This document shows positions 1 to 5,675 of a DNA stretch of 10,295 nucleotides, in pieces; the stretch's first letter is position 1, and each line of letters begins with the position of its first letter. This DNA comes from Candidatus Methanoplasma sp. (GTDB lineage Archaea; Thermoplasmatota; Thermoplasmata; Methanomassiliicoccales; Methanomethylophilaceae). The notes beneath the pieces are model-generated. The model worked only from the letters and a program-made list of their open reading frames with translations, was not told where the DNA came from and did no database searches. Made by a program: the position numbers and the translations under genes. Location: assembly GCA_031288985.1 (NCBI GenBank), contig JAITQH010000032.1, forward strand, positions 1-10,295. The letters run 5' to 3'.

Positions 1-12
1 AGAAAACAACCA

Positions 13-21
13 TTAAATATT
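13..21 (+). promoter_or_regulatory. TATA box of the tRNA-Asp gene
   Basis: The AT-rich element TTAAATATT is centred about 28 bp before the first base of the tRNA, the usual distance for an archaeal TATA box bound by TBP and TFB. The rest of the upstream sequence is mixed in composition. The match and spacing are seen directly; promoter activity is inferred. Confidence 0.7.
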
Positions 22-44
22 ACCGCTCTCTATCGAGGCTCAAA

Positions 45-117
45 GCCCTGGTAGTGTAGCGGCCTATCATGGGGCCCTGTCGAGGCCCCGACACGGATTC
101 GAATTCCGTCCAGGGCG
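45..117 (+). tRNA. tRNA-Asp (anticodon GTC)
   Basis: This is a complete 73-nt cloverleaf. The acceptor stem GCCCTGG (45-51) pairs perfectly with CCAGGGC (110-116), followed by discriminator G117, the identity base of tRNA-Asp. The D arm begins GTGT with a T-T mismatch, as in other archaeal Asp tRNAs. The anticodon stem GGGCC/GGCCC (72-76, 84-88) closes loop CTGTCGA, with anticodon GTC at 79-81. The T stem ACGGA/TCCGT (93-97, 105-109) closes loop TTCGAAT. The 3' CCA is not encoded, because GCAT follows. No intron is present. The gene decodes GAC and GAU. tRNA 3' ends are common integration sites, and the next gene is a virus-type nuclease, so this locus may have served as one. No second copy of the tRNA 3' end is present in the window. 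Confidence 0.97.
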
Positions 118-136
118 CATTCATTTTCTGAATGCG
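116..136 (+). terminator. Perfect 8-bp hairpin overlapping the tRNA 3' end
   Basis: CGCATTCA (116-123) and TGAATGCG (129-136) form a perfect 8-bp inverted repeat around the loop TTTTC. The left arm includes the last two bases of the tRNA (C116, G117). The position suggests a transcription stop or 3'-processing signal. An alternative is the core of an integrase attachment site. A paired trailer would compete with the end of the acceptor stem. The symmetry is seen directly; the role is inferred. Confidence 0.5.
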
Positions 137-174
137 ACCGTCACGCTCTTATCTTTCTGACGCTTCGCCTTCTC

Positions 175-945
175 ATGGCTTTTGACGGCAGATGCGGGAT
201 CGTCGAGATCGACGATGATTCGAAGGTTGTTGAGTTCGACGTATACAGGCTCAAAAAGATATCGGGAACAAAACTGGCGCCCATACTTGACGCGAGTCCG
301 TACTCCTCCCCCTTCAAGGTCGCCTGCGAGTTGGCGGGACTCTATCCCGGCGACAAAGCGAACAAATACATCGATGCGGGCAACATCTTGGAGCCGGTGA
401 TCAGAGATCACCTTAGCAAAAGCCGCCGTCCGGCTCTCGCAGACGCGTTGGGCCTCCCCTGCGACGCTCCGATATCGGTCGAGGAGCCTGCGGAGAAGGA
501 GAAGTGCGGATACGACCACTTCCACAACGAAAAGCTCTTTGGGGGGCTTGTCGACGGATACATCAAGGTTGGAAACTTATGAGACTCGATCCTGGAGATC
601 AAAACGTCCGGCGACCGCTCCAAATGGGACGACGGGGCCGGCGGATTCACGAACGTGCCTCCGGAGTACATGCTGCAGGCCTCCCTTTACGCCGAACTGT
701 CGGGGCTCGACAGGATCGTATTCCTGGTCGGATTCCTTGAGAGCCATGATTATGACAGGCCCAAGAGCTGGGCGCCGTCCGAAGAGAACACGAAGATCAT
801 CGTGAAACAGAAATTGGACATGGCAGAGCCCATGAAACAGGCCGAAGCTTGGTACAACACGTACATAAAAGGCGGATACACTCCCGAATGGACCGACCGC
901 GATGCGGATATCGTCAAGTATCTCAAAGCCTACAAGCCGAAATGA
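175..945 (+). pseudogene. YqaJ/lambda-exonuclease-like viral nuclease, split by in-frame TGA
   Basis: Both halves lie in one frame, interrupted only by TGA at 580-582. Read through, the product is about 256 residues and shows the PD-(D/E)XK nuclease pattern of the YqaJ viral recombinase family. Numbered from the ATG at 175, it has an ISGTKLAPILDASPY entry motif (about 29-43), GNILEP (69-74), GGLVDGY (123-129, Asp127), LEIKTS (140-145, Glu141 and Lys143) and a YMLQASLY helix (Gln168). Such enzymes resect double-stranded ends for single-strand annealing recombination in phages and proviruses. The stop lies between the catalytic Asp and the E-x-K strand, so neither half could be active. The start is uncertain: the frame stays open back into the tRNA, there is no Shine-Dalgarno, and only a weak TATA-like stretch lies near 149-156. 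It is probably a relic of an element inserted at the tRNA. A sequencing error or suppression of TGA are the alternatives. Confidence 0.75.
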
Positions 946-971
946 GCAATCGCGTCCTTGCGACGGCGAAC

Positions 972-980
972 TTTAATAAA
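972..980 (+). promoter_or_regulatory. TATA box upstream of the surface-protein remnant
   Basis: TTTAATAAA stands out in a short intergenic stretch and is centred about 37 bp before the ATG at 1013. That predicts a leader of roughly 10 nt. The match is seen directly; activity is inferred, and the downstream gene is broken. Confidence 0.5.
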
Positions 981-1012
981 TCCTCCTTCATGGATTATGC
1001 CGGGGATTAAAA

Positions 1013-1433
1013 ATGAAGGGGGATCGGCGCGCCGGATCAAAACTCTCGCTGTTGGCCGCGGTGTTAACTGCAGTTTTGTTGATTCCGGCGGCAATGCCTG
1101 CATCAGGGGAGCCTCCCGGCGATGCGATCCATATATCCGATGCGGACGACCTCATGGACGTTAACGGGCTGCTCAGCGCGTCATCTCCGTTTGCAGACGA
1201 TCTGTCCAAGTATTATGTCTTGGACAAATGATATCGACATCACAGGGATGGACCTCAACGGAGGCGCCGAAATGACGGTGGAGGCTTCCGCCGGGGCGGA
1301 GAAGCTGATGGACGACTACGGCGTGTTTGGGATCGCGGGCCTCTTCTTTGCGTACTGGATCGCAGGAGATTGGACGGAAGCCATAATCCCCGTGATAACG
1401 ATCATACCCGCAAAATTCGGCCTCGTGTCCTGA
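1013..1433 (+). pseudogene. Secreted surface (adhesin-like) protein remnant, frameshifted
   Basis: The first frame (1013-1231) encodes a clear signal peptide: a basic start (Lys and Arg within residues 2-9), a hydrophobic core LSLLAAVLTAVLLIPAA (about 11-27) and small residues before the mature chain. It continues with ISDADDLMDV and KYYVLD. The text then resumes in the next frame as NDIDITGMDLNGG and runs to TGA at 1431-1433, ending in a hydrophobic, membrane-like tail (YGVFGIAGLFFAYWIAGDW and on). One extra A in the AAA at about 1226-1228 explains the break. A ..ISxAxDL..YYVLDNDID.. opening is typical of the repeat modules of archaeal adhesin-like surface proteins. Only one module precedes the hydrophobic end, so an internal deletion besides the frameshift seems likely. 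The joined product would be about 139 residues. The function of the intact ancestor, attachment at the cell surface, is inferred. Confidence 0.6.
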
Positions 1434-1462
1434 TCGCCCTTCGCATGTATAACCGAAAGTTC

Positions 1463-1469
1463 TTTTTAT
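1463..1469 (+). promoter_or_regulatory. TATA box of the panD-rnhA unit
   Basis: TTTTTAT is centred 25 bp before the panD ATG, so transcription should start at or within a base or two of the start codon (leaderless mRNA). No Shine-Dalgarno is visible, in agreement. Confidence 0.6.
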
Positions 1470-1490
1470 CATGCTTAAGAATGCGGTGTC

Positions 1491-1838
1491 ATGCGCTGGA
1501 TGCTCAGAAGCAAGATTCACAGGGCCGCCGTCACAGAGACGCGGCTCGATTACGAAGGAAGCATCACAGTGGACGCAGATCTCTTGGACAAGGCGGGGAT
1601 CTGGGTCGGTGAAAGGGTGACTGTCGCCAACGTCAACAACGGCGAGCGTTTTGAGACCTATGTGTTCCGCGGGGAGCCGGGAAGCGGCATCGTCGCGTTG
1701 AACGGCGCGGCGGCCCGCCTGTGCGCAAAGGGCGACAGGATCATAATCATGGGCTACGAACTCACTGATGAACAGATGCACGCAAAGGTCGTTCTCGTGG
1801 ATGAGTGCAACCGCGCCGTGAAAGAGTTAGAGTACTGA
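1491..1838 (+). CDS. panD: Aspartate 1-decarboxylase (pyruvoyl type)
   Basis: This enzyme decarboxylates L-aspartate to beta-alanine for pantothenate and coenzyme A synthesis in the cytoplasm. The 115-residue product matches bacterial PanD almost end to end. The self-processing site YEGS is at 21-24, where cleavage before Ser24 would create the pyruvoyl group. The active-site residues Lys8, Arg53 and Tyr57 are present (the last two in GERFETY, 51-57), as is NGAAARL at 71-77. The length is slightly shorter than the usual 115-140. The ATG at 1491 gives the expected short lead to the SKIHR motif. The next Met (codon 4) would trim the N-terminus but keep Lys8. The gene heads a two-gene unit; its TGA overlaps the ATG of rnhA (TGATG), so translation is probably coupled. 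Many archaea instead make beta-alanine with a PLP enzyme, so a bacterial-type PanD here suggests lateral acquisition (inference). Confidence 0.95.
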   Translation: MRWMLRSKIHRAAVTETRLDYEGSITVDADLLDKAGIWVGERVTVANVNNGERFETYVFRGEPGSGIVALNGAAARLCAKGDRIIIMGYELTDEQMHAKVVLVDECNRAVKELEY

Positions 1839-2239
1839 TGTATCGGATATTCTCCGACGGGGGATCCAGAGGGAATCCGGGGCCTTCCGCGTTTGCCATC
1901 GTCGTTACCGAGAACGGACGCACAGTGCATGAACATTCGGAATTTTTGGGCGTCAACACCAACAACTATGCCGAGTATCGGGGTCTCATCGCCGCAATAA
2001 CCAAAGCGATCGACCTCGGCGCAGAGGAGGTCGAGTTCATCCTGGATTCGGAACTCGTCGTGAAACAGATGAGAGGGGAATACAAGGTCAGGAACCCGAA
2101 CATCTCGGGACTCCACCGGGACGCGAAGGCGCTGGCATCCCTGATACCTTCGGTCAGGTTCACCAACGTCAGGCGGTCGGAGCAAATGATACCGCGCGCC
2201 GACGCCCTTCTGAACGCAGAACTTGACGCCCGCCGATGA
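1838..2239 (+). CDS. rnhA: Ribonuclease HI (short archaeal/YpdQ-like type)
   Basis: This 133-residue protein degrades the RNA strand of RNA:DNA hybrids, as in primers and R-loops. The RNase H fold residues are in place: SDGGSRGNPGPS (6-17) with catalytic Asp7, NNYAEYRG (42-49) with Glu46, ILDSELVVKQM (68-78) with Asp70, and Asp122 in PRADALLN near the C-terminus. The motif before the last Asp (EQMIPRAD) varies from the common REENxxAD. The basic handle region of E. coli RNase HI is absent, as in short archaeal and Bacillus-type homologues. The frame stays open to 1805, but only the ATG at 1838 starts directly before the first core strand. It also overlaps the panD stop by one base, the usual layout for translational coupling. 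The stop directly abuts that of the convergent hisS. Confidence 0.93.
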   Translation: MYRIFSDGGSRGNPGPSAFAIVVTENGRTVHEHSEFLGVNTNNYAEYRGLIAAITKAIDLGAEEVEFILDSELVVKQMRGEYKVRNPNISGLHRDAKALASLIPSVRFTNVRRSEQMIPRADALLNAELDARR

Positions 2240-2256
2240 TCAGCCTTTGATCGCGG
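2233..2256. terminator. Imperfect hairpin across the rnhA/hisS convergent stops
   Basis: GATCA (2238-2242) pairs with TGATC (2248-2252) around a 5-nt loop, and CCG (2233-2235) with CGG (2254-2256) outside a small internal bulge. The structure straddles both stop codons, which abut with no spacer, so it is the only place for a shared termination signal. It is short and partly coding, so the role is tentative. Confidence 0.3.
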
Positions 2257-3487
2257 ACGCCAGGTCGCATATCCTTACCAATGACTGCTCGCCCGTGGAC
2301 ATGTTCCTGAGGGTGACGGATCCTTCCTCAAGCTCCTTCGGACCGATTATGACCGCATAACGCGCACGGGCGGACGCGGCGTATTTGAGCGCCTTGGCCA
2401 TCTTGCGGCCCATTATGTCCACATCCGCCGATACATTTTTGGAACGCAGGTCTCCGACGATCTCGAACGCCTTCATCCTTGCCTCCTCGGAGACGTAAAG
2501 GACGTAGGCGTCTATGCCGTCGTGAACGAAGGGGATGCCTTCGCGCTCCATGGCCAGGAGTATCCTGTCGAATCCTATCGCAAATCCTGTGGTGAAGACC
2601 TTTTCCCCGCCGAACAGCTCCGACAATGTGTACGAACCTCCTCCGCATATCTGCTTCTCCGCCCCCAGCACCGGCGCCTCCGCCTCGAAGACCATGCCCG
2701 TGTAGTAATCGAGCCCCCTGACGACCCCCAGGTCGATCTCGATGCCTTCGACCCCCATGGCAGTGAGGATGTCCAGCACTTCTTTGAGATATGCTCCGGC
2801 ATCTCCCTCTATCTTTGAGAGGACCTCCGGCCCTCCCACGGTCTCCGTAATGTCTATTATGCTGCCGATGTCCGCATCTTCCACGCCGACAGAGGCAAGG
2901 ATCGATCTTGCCTCGTCGTAGAGTTTCTTGTCCAGCTTCTGGAGGACCTCTGCGAACCTCTCGGCAGGGACCTTTGCATCGGACAGCTTTTGTCTCAGAA
3001 CTCCGATGTGGCCTATCCTGAGCTTATATTCCTTCAACCCCAGCGCTTTGATCATTGCCGCCGCCGTGGCTATGACCTCTGCGTCGGTCTCCGGTGCGGC
3101 GCTGCCTATTATCTCTGCTCCGAATTGGAAGAACTCGCGGTATCTTCCGCTCTGCGGCCTCTCGTATCTGAAGCATTGGCCGAAATAGAAGATCTTTATC
3201 GGTTTGGGATCGTTGCTCATTCCGTTAACGAACATTCTCACGGCGGGAGCGGTCATCTCCGGCCTCAGCGCCAGCTCTCTGTCCCCCTTGTCCCTGAACG
3301 CATACAGTTCATTCAGGATGTTCGGCCCGGAACGCAGTATGAACAGTTCCGCCTCTTCGAATATCGGCGTCTCCGTCTCTCTGAACCCGAAGGTGCGTGC
3401 GGTGTCCCTGAGCACGCTCTCGTAGAACCTTCTCCTCTCCATCTCATCGGGAAGGAAATCCCTGGTACCGCGCGGACACTGAATCAT
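2240..3487 (-). CDS. hisS: Histidyl-tRNA synthetase
   Basis: This class II aminoacyl-tRNA synthetase charges tRNA-His with histidine. The 415-residue protein has the full family layout: PRGTRDFLP at 5-13; the TxE-loop region LRPEMTAPAVR (74-84); motif 2 with QCFRYERPQSGRYREFFQFG (104-123); the histidine-specific HisA motif RGLDYYTG (257-264); CGGGSY (281-286); motif 3 GFAIGFDRILLAM (301-313); and a C-terminal anticodon-binding domain (about 325-415). The length is normal for archaeal and bacterial HisRS (about 410-430). The ATG at 3487 lies 26 bp from the TATA centre, giving a leaderless mRNA, and places PRGTRDF at its usual distance from the N-terminus. The gene is transcribed alone, convergent with panD-rnhA with no bases between the two stop codons. 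Confidence 0.98.
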   Translation of the reverse strand: MIQCPRGTRDFLPDEMERRRFYESVLRDTARTFGFRETETPIFEEAELFILRSGPNILNELYAFRDKGDRELALRPEMTAPAVRMFVNGMSNDPKPIKIFYFGQCFRYERPQSGRYREFFQFGAEIIGSAAPETDAEVIATAAAMIKALGLKEYKLRIGHIGVLRQKLSDAKVPAERFAEVLQKLDKKLYDEARSILASVGVEDADIGSIIDITETVGGPEVLSKIEGDAGAYLKEVLDILTAMGVEGIEIDLGVVRGLDYYTGMVFEAEAPVLGAEKQICGGGSYTLSELFGGEKVFTTGFAIGFDRILLAMEREGIPFVHDGIDAYVLYVSEEARMKAFEIVGDLRSKNVSADVDIMGRKMAKALKYAASARARYAVIIGPKELEEGSVTLRNMSTGEQSLVRICDLASAIKG

Positions 3488-3508
3488 GCCCGCTCATGAT
3501 GCGGAACG

Positions 3509-3517
3509 ATAATAAAA
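3509..3517 (-). promoter_or_regulatory. TATA box of hisS
   Basis: On the minus strand this reads TTTTATTAT, centred 26 bp before the hisS ATG. Transcription should begin at or next to the start codon. There is no Shine-Dalgarno in the expected place. Confidence 0.7.
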
Positions 3518-3706
3518 CTGTCGCAGAAGTCTTCCCGCGCCTCGAACCTTCGGGGGAGCGTTTCTGCTTCGATCGTTCATTCCGTCTGTCAGGCTTGAAG
3601 GAGTCTTTGGAACCGCGGCCCGACATCAGGCAGGACGCTGTTGCTTTCTTGCACCCTGCTCCAAATAAGCTGCACCCAACTGTCAAGTTGAAGCCGGGCG
3701 GCAGTG

Positions 3707-3749
3707 GAGTAGTAATAGAGAGTAATAGAGTAGTAATAGAGTAGTAATA
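3707..3749 (+). repeat. Four tandem GAGTAGTAATA units
   Basis: Units at 3707-3717, 3718-3727, 3728-3738 and 3739-3749 are 11, 10, 11 and 11 bp. The second lacks one T; the others are identical. The shared core AGTAATA therefore recurs at 10 to 11 bp, one helical turn, which would place all copies on one face of the DNA. It could be a cooperative protein-binding array. A microsatellite produced by slippage is the simpler alternative. Confidence 0.85.
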
Positions 3750-3805
3750 GACCTTTGATTTCCGCTGTGACCCCTGTTAAACACTCAAAAACTAATGAAA
3801 ATCGT

Positions 3806-3821
3806 AAAAATACATATTTTT
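3806..3821. repeat. 16-bp AT-rich palindrome
   Basis: AAAAATA and TATTTTT form a perfect 7-bp inverted repeat around CA. It lies about 100 bp upstream of the probable TATA box of the Schlafen/AlbA_2 gene. It could be an operator for a dimeric regulator, or a hairpin ending in T residues that stops transcription entering from the left. AT-rich sequence produces such symmetry by chance more readily than mixed sequence. Confidence 0.45.
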
Positions 3822-3890
3822 CAGGGCATATATGGTCGTAAAACGGTGGTCATTTTATCCAAATAAAATTAATGATTCCATATGCTGGCT

Positions 3891-3948
3891 AGTAATAAAA
3901 ATAAAAACAATTAAATATGATAGTAATAGTATAACGATTGCAGTAATA
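3891..3948 (+). repeat. Three further AGTAATA copies around the promoter
   Basis: Exact AGTAATA copies start at 3891, 3922 and 3942. Their spacings of 31 and 20 bp are close to three and two helical turns. One copy lies upstream of the likely TATA box, one between TATA and the expected start of transcription, and one at that start. This arrangement would suit repression of the downstream gene by a protein that binds the motif, possibly its own product. The copies are seen directly; the regulatory role is inferred. Confidence 0.55.
3911..3919 (+). promoter_or_regulatory. Probable TATA box of the Schlafen/AlbA_2 gene
   Basis: TTAAATATG is the best TATA-like element in the AT-rich stretch and predicts transcription from about 3941, giving a leader of some 33 nt. 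Other AT-rich candidates exist (for example 3861-3870), so the exact box is uncertain. Confidence 0.45.
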
Positions 3949-3958
3949 AATAATTTTC

Positions 3959-3965
3959 AAAGGAG
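3959..3965 (+). promoter_or_regulatory. Strong Shine-Dalgarno site
   Basis: AAAGGAG lies 8 nt before the ATG at 3974 and fixes that start. It is the clearest ribosome-binding site in the window. Most neighbouring genes appear leaderless, so this gene is translated by a different route. Confidence 0.8.
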
Positions 3966-3973
3966 AAATTATC

Positions 3974-5656
3974 ATGGCCAACCTTGAATTGGATGAAGTG
4001 GCAGATATATTCGAGACCCTGCGCAAAGAACGGGAGTCGGAGACCATAGAGTTCAAGGAAGCGAAGAATAATTTTGATTTTGATGATCTGGGAAGATATT
4101 TCTCGGCCCTCAGCAACGAAGCGAGTCTTCGCAAAAGACCGTACGGATGGCTGGTGTTCGGAGTCGACGATGAGGGGAATCCCGTCGGCACATCATATCG
4201 TACCGACAGGAAGGGCCTGGACAATCTGAAAACGGAGGTTCGGAACAGAATCAATGACTTTTCCACTTTCACAGACATATACGAGTTATTCCCCGACGGA
4301 CGGCGGATAATAATGTTCCAAATTCCCGCTGCGGGGCGCATTCCTGTGGCATGGATGGGATCCGCGTATGGGCGTGAGGGCGATTCCATCACCAACCTCA
4401 GCGATCAAAAGATGAGAAAAATAGTTGAGAATGGGACTGACGATTGGTCGGCCCGCATTTGCAAAGGGGCAACGATGTCCGACCTCAGCGGAGCCGCAAT
4501 AACTGCCGCAAAGAAGATATTTGCGCAGAAAAATGTCGGAAGGGAGTATACGGCCGATCTGCTCATCGCCGATGATTCTACATTTCTCCTCAAACTCGGG
4601 TTGATGACGGAGGGATCCCTCACTAACGGCGCCATGGCATTATTCGCATCCCCTGATGCCGCGTCAAAGGTCGATCCCGCCCCCGAAGTCGCTTGGATAC
4701 TTAGGGACAGGAACGGAGAGACCATCTCAGGAGAGGTATTCAGAGGGAGTCTTCTGCTCGGCATGGAACACGCCCTCGCCCTTGTCCGAAACCCCCGCTA
4801 CATATATGCCGTTGACCCGGACAGCACCAATACCATCGAAACGAATAGATATGACATGAATGTGCTGCGCGAGATCTTCTTCAATGCCATCGCCCACCAA
4901 GATTACACAATAAAGGGACGCATAAACCTTATAGAGACAGAAATTGGCATGGACATCATCAATCCCGGCGACTTTCTGCCCGGTTCGGTGGAGGTTCTCC
5001 TCGGCAGCGGCTACATGCCTCCGTATTATCGTAATCGTCTTCTGACCACAGCTATGAAAAGCATCGGAATGATCGAAACGTATGGGGGAGGGATCATGAG
5101 GAGGATGAGGGTGCAGAAAGACCGGTATATGCCTCTGCCTGACTATAATTTGGGCGATAAAACTGTGGGTGTGCATATATATGGAAATATCATCGATCAG
5201 AATTACTCGATGACCCTGTTCGCCAGCAGAGATATGGATATCCGCACCGCATTCCTTTTGGACAGGGTGCAGAAAAGATTGCCGATATCGAGTGCGCAGT
5301 CAGAGGAACTGTCGGTCAAAGGATTTGTGGGAGGGAAATGGCCTGCCATCCATACCGCTCCCCCGGGCAGAGACGCCAGCGCGAAAGCCGATATGATGGA
5401 GAAGGCAAGAACAAAGGGGTACGAGGGCTGCATCCTTTCTCTGATAGCCGAGACGGGAAGCGCAAACCGCAGCGACATCAACGAATTGATGCTGGGCATG
5501 CTGCCTTCCGGCATGACCTATGGGGAAAAAGAAGTGCGCATCCGGAACATAATAGCCAAGATGTCCCGCGAGGGAAAGATCGTCAATACCGGGGGGAGGA
5601 GAATGCCCAAGTGGATCCTCGGGGACGCCGCACGTTCCCGCATGCCTCGGTCCTGA
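3974..5656 (+). CDS. Schlafen/AlbA_2 DNA-binding and RecG-like ATPase-domain protein (putative regulator)
   Basis: The 560-residue protein belongs to the family often labelled RecG-like or AAA_4, which has no helicase motifs. An AlbA_2 (Schlafen-type) domain covers about 20-140, with ETIEFKEA (23-30) and the strand-turn WLVFGVDDEGNPVG (59-72). A middle region (about 290-395) resembles the HATPase_c_4 domain: NVLREIFFNAIAHQDY (296-311), MDIINPGDF (326-334) and ETYGGGIMRRM (368-378). The C-terminus (about 485-548) looks like a winged helix, with ANRSDINELML and a GKIVNTGGRRMPKWIL wing. Such proteins are thought to bind nucleic acid and act as regulators or in defence; the specific role here is unknown. 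An AT-rich, repeat-filled upstream region and a strong Shine-Dalgarno set it apart from its neighbours and suggest acquisition. No toxin, methylase or nuclease partner lies beside it. The family assignment is firm; the function is not. Confidence 0.85.
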   Translation: MANLELDEVADIFETLRKERESETIEFKEAKNNFDFDDLGRYFSALSNEASLRKRPYGWLVFGVDDEGNPVGTSYRTDRKGLDNLKTEVRNRINDFSTFTDIYELFPDGRRIIMFQIPAAGRIPVAWMGSAYGREGDSITNLSDQKMRKIVENGTDDWSARICKGATMSDLSGAAITAAKKIFAQKNVGREYTADLLIADDSTFLLKLGLMTEGSLTNGAMALFASPDAASKVDPAPEVAWILRDRNGETISGEVFRGSLLLGMEHALALVRNPRYIYAVDPDSTNTIETNRYDMNVLREIFFNAIAHQDYTIKGRINLIETEIGMDIINPGDFLPGSVEVLLGSGYMPPYYRNRLLTTAMKSIGMIETYGGGIMRRMRVQKDRYMPLPDYNLGDKTVGVHIYGNIIDQNYSMTLFASRDMDIRTAFLLDRVQKRLPISSAQSEELSVKGFVGGKWPAIHTAPPGRDASAKADMMEKARTKGYEGCILSLIAETGSANRSDINELMLGMLPSGMTYGEKEVRIRNIIAKMSREGKIVNTGGRRMPKWILGDAARSRMPRS

Positions 5657-5675
5657 GTGCGGACGCTCTTCCGCA
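5657..5675. terminator. Hairpin filling the convergent gap (bidirectional terminator)
   Basis: TGCGGA (5658-5663) and TCCGCA (5670-5675) form a perfect 6-bp stem around CGCTCT. With G5657 it occupies the whole 19-bp spacer between the stop codon of the Schlafen/AlbA_2 gene and that of tyrA. Its symmetry lets it act on both transcripts. There is no T-run, the classic archaeal stop signal, so activity is inferred from position. Confidence 0.5.

Larger units (their letters stand above)
3518..3973. other. Gene-free region between hisS and the Schlafen/AlbA_2 gene
   Basis: I see no credible gene here. Two overlapping open frames on opposite strands (3496-3744 and 3444-3686) show no recognisable protein features; one runs through the hisS promoter and the other overlaps the hisS 5' end. 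The left half (to about 3700) has the composition of the surrounding genome and contains a repeated TGCACCC (3651-3657 and 3671-3677) and a small palindrome, CAACT-GTCA-AGTTG (3677-3690). From about 3700 the sequence becomes strongly AT-rich up to the next start codon. That part holds the AGTAATA repeats, a 16-bp palindrome and the promoter and leader listed separately. The sharp change in composition suggests that the downstream gene arrived with its own control region. Confidence 0.6.

Noticed and set aside
580..582. TGA read as selenocysteine or another amino acid
   Set aside because: All nine genes use TGA as stop, the aligned position is not a known Cys site, and no downstream element was recognised. 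Nonsense mutation or error is simpler.
3496..3744. Open frame on the plus strand between hisS and the Schlafen/AlbA_2 gene
   Set aside because: It starts inside the hisS promoter, ends in the tandem repeat and shows no recognisable domain. An equally long frame lies on the other strand.
3707..3749. Short CRISPR-like array
   Set aside because: The units are directly tandem with no unique spacers, and no cas gene is present.
3974..5656. Calling the Schlafen/AlbA_2 protein a RecG helicase or a complete defence system
   Set aside because: No Walker A/B helicase motifs are present, and no partner nuclease, methylase or toxin lies next to it.
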